From NCBI GenBank assembly GCA_002347265.1, contig DDYB01000020.1:1-64000 (forward strand): a DNA stretch of 64,000 bases, given 5' to 3'. Shown here one piece after another: positions 8,295 through 16,140 of the stretch. The position numbers and the translations under genes are program-made. Numbering within the stretch: the first letter of the stretch is position 1; each line of letters starts with the position of its first letter. This stretch comes from Desulfobacteraceae bacterium UBA2245 (GTDB lineage: Bacteria > Desulfobacterota > Desulfobacteria > Desulfobacterales > UBA2245). The notes below the pieces were generated by a model. That model saw only the letters and a list, made by a program, of their open reading frames with translations, made no database searches and was not told the DNA's origin.

Positions 8295-10025
8295 ATGAAA
8301 CCCAAAAACGAAAAAATACCCAGCCCGAATGAGCTTGAAAAGGAAATCAGCGAATTTCTTTCCAAAAAATTCGGCGGCAATGTCAAGGTCGTCTCGCCGG
8401 TACTCCAGCCCCTGGAAGCGGAAACCGAGTATCCGGGCGAGGTCGTCAAAAAATCAAAACCCATCGAGTTCGATCTCAAGCCCGAAGAGCTGATCGCCTA
8501 TCTGGACCGGTACATCGTCAAGCAGGACAGCGCCAAGGCGATTCTGGCCACCAAGATCTGCACCCATTTCAACCGGATCACCAGGGACCGTTCGGCCCTG
8601 TTTTCTCCCGACGACATGGTCGGAAAAATCAAGAGCAACGTGCTGCTGATCGGCCCCACCGGCGTGGGCAAGACCTATATGATCAAACTGATCGCCCAGA
8701 AGATCGGGGTTCCCTTTGTCAAGGGCGACGCCACCAAGTTCAGCGAAACCGGCTACGTGGGCGGCGATGTGGAGGATCTGGTCCGGGATCTGGTCCGGGA
8801 GGCGGACAACGACATCGAGCTGGCCCAGTCGGGCATCATCTACATCGATGAGATCGACAAGATCGCTTCGAGCCGCAACCTCGTCGGACCGGATGTGTCG
8901 CGAACCGGGGTTCAGCGCGCGCTTTTAAAGCCCATGGAGGAGACCGAGGTCGACCTGAAGGTCCCTCACGACCCGATTTCCATGATTCAGGAAATCGAAA
9001 ACTTCCGCAGGACCGGGAAACGCGACCGTCAGTCGGTCAATACCCGGAACATCCTCTTTATCATGAGCGGGGCTTTCAACGAGCTCGACGAGATCATCCG
9101 CCGCCGGATCGCCAAGCAGGCGATCGGGTTCGGCGCCAGCATCGGAAAATTCAAGGATCCGGCCGAGATTCTGGCCCACCTGAAATCCGAGGACCTGGTC
9201 GAATACGGATTCGAGTCCGAGTTCGTGGGCCGGCTTCCGGTCCGGGCCGTGCTGGACCGGCTGACCGAGGAGGATCTGTACGAGATTCTCAGGAACCCCA
9301 ACAACCCGATCATTCTGGGGAAAAAACTGGATTTTGCCGCCTACGGCATCGCGGTGAAATTCGAGGACGCCCTGCTGCGCCGCCTGGCCTGCAGCGCCTA
9401 TGACGAAAACACCGGCGCACGAGGGCTGGTCAGCACCGTTGAAAAAGCCCTGCTGCCCTTTGAAAAGCATCTGCCCTCAACGGACGTCAAAAATTTCCCG
9501 GCGAGCCTTGAAATCGTTCAGGCGCCGGATTCCAGTCTGGCCGCCCTGGAAACCGACGCGGGCCGACAGCACTGGAACGCGGTTTTCGAGGCCCTGGTCC
9601 TGCAGGAGCAGCGGGACATCATCTCGTACGTGACGCTTCACAAGCAGACGCTGTCCGGCAAATACCGCATCGACCTGGTTCCATCGCGCATCGAAAACAT
9701 CGCCCGTTTCTACGGCCGTCACAACACGGACATCGAGACCGTGGTCAGGCAGATCAAGGCCTATTACGACGAGGTGAAAAAACTCGAGCTCTTCGTCTTT
9801 CAGAAGCATCATTTGAACATCGTCCTCGAAGACGACGCGGTTGATTTCATCATTGAACAAATCGTTATTTTTGGTATAGACCTTGAAAACATTTATAAAC
9901 GGTTCCTGCTGAATTTCGAATACGGGTTGAACCTGGTCCGGGACAAGACCGGAAAAAACCGGTTTTTTCTCTCGAAAAGCGCGCTGGAAAATCCGGAGGC
10001 ATTTATCGCCGATCAGCTCAAATAA
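8295..10025 (+). CDS. ClpX-like AAA+ unfoldase without zinc-binding domain
   Basis: This 576-residue AAA+ ATPase of the ClpX/HslU branch uses ATP to unfold proteins. Walker A is GPTGVGKT (residues 120-127), Walker B is IIYIDEIDK (181-189), and the pore-loop GYVGGDVEDLV follows the ClpX pattern. The sensor region EFVGRLPVRAVLDRLTEEDL and the arginine-containing ENTGARGL are also as in ClpX. The ClpP-docking loop IGF is preserved in AIGFGA, so docking to ClpP is plausible. It differs from ordinary ClpX in two ways: the first 60 residues have no Cys4 zinc domain, so adaptor and substrate selection must differ, and about 160 extra residues follow the AAA+ core and match nothing I recognise. ClpX proper is about 420 residues. 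This is best described as a paralogue with unknown substrates, expected in the cytosol. Confidence 0.82.
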   Translation: MKPKNEKIPSPNELEKEISEFLSKKFGGNVKVVSPVLQPLEAETEYPGEVVKKSKPIEFDLKPEELIAYLDRYIVKQDSAKAILATKICTHFNRITRDRSALFSPDDMVGKIKSNVLLIGPTGVGKTYMIKLIAQKIGVPFVKGDATKFSETGYVGGDVEDLVRDLVREADNDIELAQSGIIYIDEIDKIASSRNLVGPDVSRTGVQRALLKPMEETEVDLKVPHDPISMIQEIENFRRTGKRDRQSVNTRNILFIMSGAFNELDEIIRRRIAKQAIGFGASIGKFKDPAEILAHLKSEDLVEYGFESEFVGRLPVRAVLDRLTEEDLYEILRNPNNPIILGKKLDFAAYGIAVKFEDALLRRLACSAYDENTGARGLVSTVEKALLPFEKHLPSTDVKNFPASLEIVQAPDSSLAALETDAGRQHWNAVFEALVLQEQRDIISYVTLHKQTLSGKYRIDLVPSRIENIARFYGRHNTDIETVVRQIKAYYDEVKKLELFVFQKHHLNIVLEDDAVDFIIEQIVIFGIDLENIYKRFLLNFEYGLNLVRDKTGKNRFFLSKSALENPEAFIADQLK

Positions 10026-10069
10026 AAGATGGGCGCTGCCAAACTCAAGAAGGAAGGTATGTAAAATCC

Positions 10070-11248
10070 ATGATTGGAATATCCAAACTTTACTGCGGAA
10101 CGGTGGAGCCGTCGGACGCCCTGCGCTACGGTCGCAGGTCTTCCGAACTGCCCTCCCATCTGCTTCAGTTTTCCAAAGACAAGCGCCCGGTGGTGGTCTG
10201 GAACGTCACCCGAAGCTGCAATCTCAAATGCGTGCACTGCTACGCCCATGCCAGGGATCAGAAATTTGAAAACGAGCTTTCCACGAAGGAAGGCAAGGCC
10301 CTGATCGACGATCTGGCGGCCTTCGGCGCGCCGGTCATGCTCTTTTCCGGCGGAGAGCCCCTGGTGCGAAAAGATCTTCCCGAGCTGGCCGCCTATGCGG
10401 TTGAAAAAGGCATGCGGGCGGTCATTTCAACCAACGGCACGCTGATCACGCCGGAGCTGGCCCGGACCCTGAAAGCCATCGGCCTGTCCTATGTGGGCAT
10501 CAGTCTGGACGGGATGGAAGAGGTCAACGACAGGTTCAGGGGCGTCAAGGGCGCCTATAAGGCGGCCCTCGACGGCATTCGAAACTCCCAGGCGGCGGGC
10601 ATCAAGGTGGGGCTTCGCTTCACCATCAACAAGTTCAACGCGGCCGAGATTCCAAGCATTTTCGATCTGCTCGAGGAAATGGACATTCCCCGGGTGTGCT
10701 TCTACCATCTGGTGTACGCCGGACGCGGCTCCAAGCTGGTCGAGGAGGACTGCGATCATGCGGAAACCCGCAAGGCCGTGGACCTGATCATCGACCGGAC
10801 GAAAGCCCTTCACGACAGGGGCCTGGACAAGGAAGTGCTCACCGTGGACAACCACGCCGACGGCCCCTATGTGTATCTCAGGCTGTTGAAGGAGAACCCG
10901 GATCGCGCCGGGGAGGTGCTCGAGTTGCTCCAGATGAACGAGGGCAACAACTCGGGCCGCGGCATCGGCTGCGTGAGCTGGGACGGCCAGGTGCACGCGG
11001 ACCAGTTCTGGCGGCATTACAGTTTCGGCAACGTGCGTGAGCGTCCGTTCTCGGAAATCTGGACCGATCTTTCCAACCCGCTGATGATGCGGCTGAAGGA
11101 AAAGAAAAAATACGTGACCGGACGATGCGCAACCTGCCGATGGCTGGATATCTGCGCGGGCAATTTCAGGGTCCGGGCCGAGGCGGTGTACGGCGACGTA
11201 TGGGCGCCGGATCCGGCGTGTTATCTGACCGACAAAGAGATATCCTGA
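10070..11248 (+). CDS. ahbC: AhbC-like radical SAM enzyme (12,18-didecarboxysiroheme deacetylase)
   Basis: This 392-residue radical SAM enzyme is assigned to the siroheme-dependent (alternative) heme pathway, where AhbC removes the two acetate side chains of didecarboxysiroheme to give Fe-coproporphyrin III. The [4Fe-4S]/SAM motif CNLKCVHC is at Cys50, 54 and 57. FSGGEP gives the SAM-binding GGE motif. The C-terminal half has the extra cysteines CATCRWLDIC...C expected for an auxiliary cluster (SPASM-like). It is followed by hemB and then by a second radical SAM gene of the AhbD type, exactly the heme gene order seen in sulfate reducers. Enzyme assignment rests on family resemblance plus this context. 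Confidence 0.87.
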   Translation: MIGISKLYCGTVEPSDALRYGRRSSELPSHLLQFSKDKRPVVVWNVTRSCNLKCVHCYAHARDQKFENELSTKEGKALIDDLAAFGAPVMLFSGGEPLVRKDLPELAAYAVEKGMRAVISTNGTLITPELARTLKAIGLSYVGISLDGMEEVNDRFRGVKGAYKAALDGIRNSQAAGIKVGLRFTINKFNAAEIPSIFDLLEEMDIPRVCFYHLVYAGRGSKLVEEDCDHAETRKAVDLIIDRTKALHDRGLDKEVLTVDNHADGPYVYLRLLKENPDRAGEVLELLQMNEGNNSGRGIGCVSWDGQVHADQFWRHYSFGNVRERPFSEIWTDLSNPLMMRLKEKKKYVTGRCATCRWLDICAGNFRVRAEAVYGDVWAPDPACYLTDKEIS

Positions 11249-11260
11249 AAGGAGCAGGCC

Positions 11261-12235
11261 ATGCTTTTTCCCGACTACCGCCCCAGGCGGCTGAGACAGT
11301 CCGAAGCCTTCCGCCGGATGATCCGCGAAACCGTTCTGACCTGCGACGACCTGATCCTGCCGCTTTTCGCCGTCAACGGCAAGAACGTGGAAAACCCGAT
11401 TCCCTCCATGCCCGGACACAGCCAGCTTTCCATCGACAAGCTGGTCGTCGAGGCCAAAAAAGCCTTTGATCTGGGCATTCCAGCGATCATTCTCTTCGGG
11501 ATTCCCGACAAAAAAGATGCGCTGGGAACCAGCGCCTATGCCGCCGGCGGCATCGTTCAGAAAGCGGTCAAGGCCGTCAAGGACAAGCTTCCGGATCTGG
11601 CCGTGATCACCGATGTCTGCCTGTGCCAGTACACGGACCACGGGCATTGCGGCGTTGTGGAAGGAAACCGCATCGACAACGACGCCTCCCTGGATCTTCT
11701 GGCCAGAACCGCCCTTTCCCACGCCAGGGCCGGCGCCGACATGGTCGCTCCCTCGGACATGATGGACGGCCGGGTCGCCGAAATCCGGGAAACTCTGGAC
11801 GAGGCCGGTTTCAGCCACACGCCGATCATGTCCTACGCGGCCAAGTACTGCTCCGCGTATTACGGGCCCTTCCGCCAGGCAGCGGACTCGGCCCCGCAGT
11901 TCGGCGACCGCCGGACCTACCAGATGGATCCGGGCAACGCGATCGAGGCCATTCGCGAGGCAACCATGGATGTCGAGGAAGGCGCCGACATCATCATGGT
12001 CAAACCCGCCCTGGCCTATCTGGACATCATCTGCCGCGTCCGCCAGGAAATCGACCTTCCCGTGGCCGCCTACAACGTCAGCGGCGAATATTCGATGATC
12101 AAGGCCGCTGAAAAGCTGGGCTGGATCGACGGCACCCGGGTGATGATGGAAACCTTGACCGCCATCAAGCGGGCCGGCGCGGACATGATTCTGACCTATT
12201 TCGCCCTGGACGCGGCCAAAATTCTCAACGCTTAG
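11261..12235 (+). CDS. hemB: Porphobilinogen synthase (delta-aminolevulinic acid dehydratase)
   Basis: HemB condenses two molecules of 5-aminolevulinate to porphobilinogen, the first pyrrole of heme, siroheme and cobalamin. The 324-residue length is typical. The zinc site DVCLCQYTDHGHCG carries the three cysteines of zinc-dependent enzymes. One Schiff-base lysine lies in MSYAAKYCSAYYGPF and the other in IMVKPAL. The gene starts 13 bases after ahbC with GGAGCAGG as ribosome site and is followed 15 bases later by ahbD, so the three are one operon for heme supply. Confidence 0.96.
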   Translation: MLFPDYRPRRLRQSEAFRRMIRETVLTCDDLILPLFAVNGKNVENPIPSMPGHSQLSIDKLVVEAKKAFDLGIPAIILFGIPDKKDALGTSAYAAGGIVQKAVKAVKDKLPDLAVITDVCLCQYTDHGHCGVVEGNRIDNDASLDLLARTALSHARAGADMVAPSDMMDGRVAEIRETLDEAGFSHTPIMSYAAKYCSAYYGPFRQAADSAPQFGDRRTYQMDPGNAIEAIREATMDVEEGADIIMVKPALAYLDIICRVRQEIDLPVAAYNVSGEYSMIKAAEKLGWIDGTRVMMETLTAIKRAGADMILTYFALDAAKILNA

Positions 12236-12249
12236 GAGCGGTTCAAACC

Positions 12250-13362
12250 ATGACGCCTACCCCATCGCATCCCCACCAGAAACACGGACATCCTCACGGA
12301 CCAGGCGCAGGAGGGTTATCGACCCTTCGGCTGGTGGCCTGGGAAACCACGAGAAACTGCAACCTTTCCTGCGTGCACTGCCGGGCCGCGGCCACCCAGG
12401 GCCCCTACGAGGGAGAACTGGATACCGAAACCTCCCTGCGGCTGCTGGACCAGATCGCCGAGGTCGGGCAGGCCATCGTGATTCTCACCGGCGGAGAGCC
12501 CCTGCTCAGGCCCGATATTTTCGAACTGGCCGCCTACGGCACACAGAAAGGGCTTCGCATGGTCATGGCGCCCAACGGCACCCTGATCGATGCGGTTTCG
12601 GCCAAAAAAATGGCCGAATCCGGCATCAGGCGCATCAGCATCAGCCTGGACGGCGCTTCCAAAGAGGTGCACGACCGGTTCCGGGGCGTGGACGGCGCCT
12701 TTGAGGGCGCGATCCGCGGCATTCGGGCCGCCAGGGATGCGGGCATCGAGTTTCAGATCAACACCACGATCACCCAGGCCAATCTGGATCAGATTCCGAA
12801 GATTCAGCAGCTCGCCGTGGATCTCGGGGCCGCGGCGCACCATATCTTCCTTCTGGTTCCCACGGGCCGGGGCAAGTACATTCTGGATCAGTCCATCACC
12901 GCCGAGCAGTACGAAAATACCCTGAACTGGTTCTACGATCAGCGGGATAAAACCCCGCTTCAGCTCAAGGCCACCTGCGCGCCGCATTACTACCGGATTC
13001 TGCGCCAGCGGGCCAGGGCCGACGGAAAAACCGTCACCTTCGAGACCCACGGCCTGGACGCGGTGACCCGCGGCTGCCTGGGCGGTACGGGGTTCTGCTT
13101 CATATCGCATCGCGGCGTGGTTCAGCCCTGCGGTTTTCTGAACGTTCCCTGCGGGGATGTCACCCGGCAGTCGTTCGCCGATGTCTGGAAAAATTCCGAG
13201 GTGTTTCTGGCCCTGCGGAATCTGGAAAACCTCAAGGGAAAATGCGGAAAATGCGAATACAAGCGGGTTTGCGGCGGATGCCGCGCCAGGGCCTTCGAGG
13301 CCACGGGCGATTATCTGGCCGAGGAGCCCCTCTGCAGTTATCAGCCATCATCAATGTCGTAA
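12250..13362 (+). CDS. ahbD: AhbD-like radical SAM heme synthase (Fe-coproporphyrin III decarboxylase)
   Basis: This 370-residue radical SAM enzyme should carry out the last step of the siroheme-dependent heme route, oxidative decarboxylation of two propionates of Fe-coproporphyrin III to vinyl groups. The radical SAM motif CNLSCVHC is at Cys37, 41 and 44, and LTGGEP follows. The C-terminal region carries GTGFCFISHRGVVQPCGFL and then CGKCEYKRVCGGC, the cysteines for an auxiliary cluster. The first 17 residues are rich in His (HPHQKHGHPH), possibly a metal-binding tail. Position after ahbC and hemB supports the call. The siroheme decarboxylases AhbA and AhbB are not in this window. Confidence 0.87.
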   Translation: MTPTPSHPHQKHGHPHGPGAGGLSTLRLVAWETTRNCNLSCVHCRAAATQGPYEGELDTETSLRLLDQIAEVGQAIVILTGGEPLLRPDIFELAAYGTQKGLRMVMAPNGTLIDAVSAKKMAESGIRRISISLDGASKEVHDRFRGVDGAFEGAIRGIRAARDAGIEFQINTTITQANLDQIPKIQQLAVDLGAAAHHIFLLVPTGRGKYILDQSITAEQYENTLNWFYDQRDKTPLQLKATCAPHYYRILRQRARADGKTVTFETHGLDAVTRGCLGGTGFCFISHRGVVQPCGFLNVPCGDVTRQSFADVWKNSEVFLALRNLENLKGKCGKCEYKRVCGGCRARAFEATGDYLAEEPLCSYQPSSMS

Positions 13363-13381
13363 GCGCAAAAAGGATGCGGTC

Positions 13382-13987
13382 ATGAAAGTCAAAACCCTGA
13401 TGATCACGGATCCCATTACGATCACCGAAGACGTCTCGATTCAGGAAGCCATCAAAATCATGCAGATCAATTCGATCCGGCACCTGCCCGTGGTCGGCAA
13501 CGGAAACATTCTCAAGGGCTTCATCACCCTGAACGACTCGAAGCTGGGGCTGATCCCCTCGATGCTCGGAGACGTCACCCTGAAGGACCTGATGGTCGCC
13601 AACCCCGTCACCGTGGGACCGGAAGACGACATCGAGACCGCCGCCCAGCTGATCTATCATCACAAGATCGGCGGCATGCCCGTTGTTTCCGGCGAGAAGC
13701 TCGTCGGCATCATCACCGAAACCGACATTCTGGGGGCGTTTATCGACATGATGGGCATCCTGTCCGGTACCTCCCGGCTGGACGTGGTGATCGGCGACAA
13801 ACCCAATTCGCTGGAAACCGTTCTGAACATCATTGAAAAGAACGGCGGAGAGGTGATCAACGCCGGACGGACCGGGCAGCGGACCGGCAAAAAAATCTTT
13901 TATTTCCGCCTGGGCCGGTGCAACACCCGCCTGATCCGCAAGGCGCTTGAAAAAAGCGGATTCGAGGTCGTGTCGGCCCTGGATTGA
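13382..13987 (+). CDS. CBS-domain pair plus ACT domain protein (AcuB-like)
   Basis: This 201-residue protein has two CBS domains (about residues 1-57 and 68-125, recognisable as NSIRHLPVVGNGNILKGFIT and HKIGGMPVVSGEKLVGIITE), which usually bind adenosyl nucleotides. The remaining 75 residues form an ACT-like fold (RLDVVIGDKPNSLETVLNII), which usually binds amino acids. The arrangement resembles AcuB-like regulators whose target is unknown. The ATG at 13382 is preceded by AAAAGGATG and lies 19 bases after ahbD, so it is probably co-transcribed with the heme operon and may report energy state to it. That link is inference. Confidence 0.85.
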   Translation: MKVKTLMITDPITITEDVSIQEAIKIMQINSIRHLPVVGNGNILKGFITLNDSKLGLIPSMLGDVTLKDLMVANPVTVGPEDDIETAAQLIYHHKIGGMPVVSGEKLVGIITETDILGAFIDMMGILSGTSRLDVVIGDKPNSLETVLNIIEKNGGEVINAGRTGQRTGKKIFYFRLGRCNTRLIRKALEKSGFEVVSALD

Positions 13988-13995
13988 GACCCTTT

Positions 13996-14031
13996 CAGGC
14001 TGTTGAAAAACAACGGTTTTTCAACAGCCTG
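13996..14031. repeat. Perfect 16-bp palindrome ending the heme operon
   Basis: CAGGCTGTTGAAAAAC, a four-base loop AACG, then its exact reverse complement. It begins eight bases after the CBS-ACT stop codon and could act as a terminator stem. No T-run follows, and the 16 bases are nearly identical to the end of the MITE-like element at 32891-33022. It may therefore be two element ends with the middle deleted. Confidence 0.7.
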
Positions 14032-14357
14032 CCCATCATCGATTTCCCGCATAGGTCCGGCTCCAGGGCGGCGGCCCGTCGCCGCACCGGACCATTTGCG
14101 ATCCCCTTAACTTATCCGCGTTTCACAATCGATATTCAGTAACACAGCCTGCCGTCAAGGATTTTGATTGACAGATGCCCCTTCAGGTTCTACAAAAGCT
14201 TTTCGAGCAATTACTAAGCCATTTTCGCGCCGGGCTCCACATACACCATCCTTGTCAGACCCGCGCCGCCCGCATGCCCCTGCGCATCGGGCCTTCAAAG
14301 CGCCGCCCGACGGTTTTATCGAGTCAACAGACACTTATTTTCGCCGATGGAGGCCGC
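14032..14357. other. Intergenic, no supported gene
   Basis: This GC-rich to mixed stretch separates the heme operon from the CRISPR island. The open frames that cross it have no ribosome site or known motif. The only readable piece is the gene relic that follows. Confidence 0.5.
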
Positions 14358-14477
14358 ATGTCGAACCATCTGGTATGGGAGCGGTTCTGCTGGTTTGATT
14401 CCCAGGTCAGGGCCGGAAAATATCCCAACGCAAGCCATCTGGCCGATATCATTTGCCAAAAAAACGATCGCGGTTAA
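14358..14477 (+). pseudogene. N-terminal relic of a second WYL-type regulator
   Basis: An ATG with a GGAGG site opens 39 codons with WERFCWFDSQVRAGKYPN, which matches the start of the winged-helix WYL regulators common in Desulfobacterota. After LADIICQ the sequence loses similarity and ends on TAA, so the DNA-recognition helix and the whole WYL domain are missing. The intact WYL gene next to it, on the other strand, has a different N-terminus, so this is the stub of a separate gene cut at the edge of the CRISPR island. Confidence 0.55.
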
Positions 14478-14505
14478 ATTCGTGTCGCATATAAGTGCTC
14501 TGTTG

Positions 14506-15333
14506 CTATTCCGAATATAAAATCCATAATGGTTTTTGGTATTTATTGTTTTCTGCAAGCAATTTTTTGTTTATGTAGTAGGCAATAGCTTTCCTGCATC
14601 TGATTCTGCGGATACCTGATTCCTTATATTCATAATTTTGAAGGATTGATTTCTGGATGCTTTCGGCAAGTTCTGGATTTGGTTTGTACTTTAACTCAAT
14701 AAATTCATTCCATTCTTTATCTTCACTTGTAGAAACCCACTCTTCGCCTTCTAAAATTTCCGCGTATACGATTCTGGTAAGCACAAAATCCCGATAAGCC
14801 TTTTTAAGATGACAATATCCGCGCACATGGTAACGATTATCTGCAAAAACGATATGATTAGCTGATATCGGCCGTATTGTCAGACCGTCCTTTTCCAGAT
14901 CTTTCTTGTGGTAGTCGATGGAAACAACTTTTTGATGAAGTAAGCCATAGAGTACTTTTTTTATAGGTTGTGTTGGAATTTCAGGTCTCAGCAACCTGTC
15001 TACATCTGTTACAGTGATATCGCTCCATTCAGACTCTTCGCGGTAATACTCTGCGAGGCTTTGGCCTCTTAAATAATCTAAAAAATAAAGTGGATTTAAC
15101 CGGATAAAGTGCGGCTCAAAGGATTTTGTCGGTTCATGCCGCTTTCGTGAACCGTTATATTCGATCTGTCCAGGGAATAAGCTACGATAATCATCAATTG
15201 TTTTTTGCGCCGCCTGTCGGCTGATTCCAAATATATTGGATATTAAGATGGCAGTTATGCCGTTGCCCCAGAACAGACGGGTTTCAATGAATTCAAAACG
15301 CTCACGCACGCGCTTAGATGTGTCAAGTTTCAT
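14506..15333 (-). CDS. WYL-domain transcriptional regulator of the cas operon
   Basis: This 275-residue protein has an N-terminal helix-turn-helix (about residues 10-60, FGISRQAAQKTIDDYRSL), a linker, and a WYL domain (about 120-210) with KVVSIDYHKKD and PISANHIVFADNRYHVRGYC in the usual places. A small C-terminal extension follows. WYL domains bind nucleic acids or nucleotides, and such regulators often stand next to CRISPR-Cas operons, where several act as repressors. It is divergent from cas6, with only 72 bases between the starts, so it very likely controls the shared promoter region. Its base composition is AT-rich like the cas genes, which suggests that it arrived with them. Confidence 0.85.
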   Translation of the reverse strand: MKLDTSKRVRERFEFIETRLFWGNGITAILISNIFGISRQAAQKTIDDYRSLFPGQIEYNGSRKRHEPTKSFEPHFIRLNPLYFLDYLRGQSLAEYYREESEWSDITVTDVDRLLRPEIPTQPIKKVLYGLLHQKVVSIDYHKKDLEKDGLTIRPISANHIVFADNRYHVRGYCHLKKAYRDFVLTRIVYAEILEGEEWVSTSEDKEWNEFIELKYKPNPELAESIQKSILQNYEYKESGIRRIRCRKAIAYYINKKLLAENNKYQKPLWILYSE

Positions 15334-15347
15334 TACATTAGCTCGGC

Positions 15348-15376
15348 TTGTAAAGTTGAAATCTTTTGGTTATAGT
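15348..15376 (+). promoter_or_regulatory. Candidate promoter of the cas operon
   Basis: TTGTAA (15348-15353), a 17-base spacer and TATAGT (15371-15376) lie in the gap between the WYL regulator and cas6, with a GAAAGG ribosome site further on. No further promoter or terminator is evident before the array, so one transcript may run through the cas genes into the CRISPR repeats. Confidence 0.55.
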
Positions 15377-15405
15377 ATCAAAAAACTACTTGAAAGGAAA
15401 TAGCC

Positions 15406-16140
15406 ATGTATAGAATCAGAATTGCTCTGCCAAAAGGAGAATCTGTGACGTACCGCAATTTGGACCTTCTCCACGACGCTCTGGTGAACGCATGGGTCGA
15501 TGCGGGGGCTTGTGGGGATGCGATAACTGGAAGTAAGGCATTTCCATGGCATTTTGGAGTTCTTGGATGGCATTATGGAGATACAAACCGCTGTCATACC
15601 TTGGTTGTAGGCTCACCCGACCCTACTCTTTCGAATTATCTCAAACGTTTAAAACCCAATAGCCTGATACATGCTCGAGCCCAAACAGCGGAGTTTGTTG
15701 ACTTCTCGAAAGCAGACGTTTTACCGGATCCTGATCCCGTAGCTCCAGGCCAGAGCGCACTGGGTGTTGTTATGCTTTCCCCTTTAGCCATCTCAAGACA
15801 GGACGATGGCGATCACTGTTTAAGGTGGCATACAGATCTGAAAGATGCCGATATAAGCAATGCAGTAAGTCATCGACTTTCACGGCTTGCTGGTCGTAGA
15901 GTTGAGCTTCGAATCGAACCGGATCGGCTTTATCTCCGTACTCATCCTCATCACGACTCTTTGATCCAGATAAAAGAACTGAAAAGCGGTCGAAGATCTT
16001 TTGTGATTGGTATGCGCGCTCCTTTAATATTTCATGGGAAAACGGAAGATTTGAGATTTGCTTGGTACGCAGGTGTCGGGGAAAAGAATCGTATGGGTTT
16101 CGGGTGCATTGGTCTGGTGGAAAGGGGGGTTGGGAGATGA
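15406..16140 (+). CDS. cas6: Cas6 pre-crRNA endoribonuclease
   Basis: This 244-residue Cas6-type RAMP protein should cut the repeat in the long array transcript to release crRNAs. The family hallmark is the glycine-rich loop near the C-terminus, GVGEKNRMGFGCIGLVERG. The rest shows the two ferredoxin-like folds only loosely. Catalytic His residues differ between Cas6 enzymes, and His181-His182 region candidates (HPHHD) cannot be assigned safely. It is the first gene of the cas operon and overlaps cas10d by ATGA. In most type I-D loci cas6 lies after csc1, so the order here is changed. Confidence 0.85.
   Translation: MYRIRIALPKGESVTYRNLDLLHDALVNAWVDAGACGDAITGSKAFPWHFGVLGWHYGDTNRCHTLVVGSPDPTLSNYLKRLKPNSLIHARAQTAEFVDFSKADVLPDPDPVAPGQSALGVVMLSPLAISRQDDGDHCLRWHTDLKDADISNAVSHRLSRLAGRRVELRIEPDRLYLRTHPHHDSLIQIKELKSGRRSFVIGMRAPLIFHGKTEDLRFAWYAGVGEKNRMGFGCIGLVERGVGR

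Noticed and set aside
14175..14357. Upstream extension of the WYL relic
   Set aside because: The extension shows no similarity to the family, and a proper ribosome site lies directly before the ATG at 14358.
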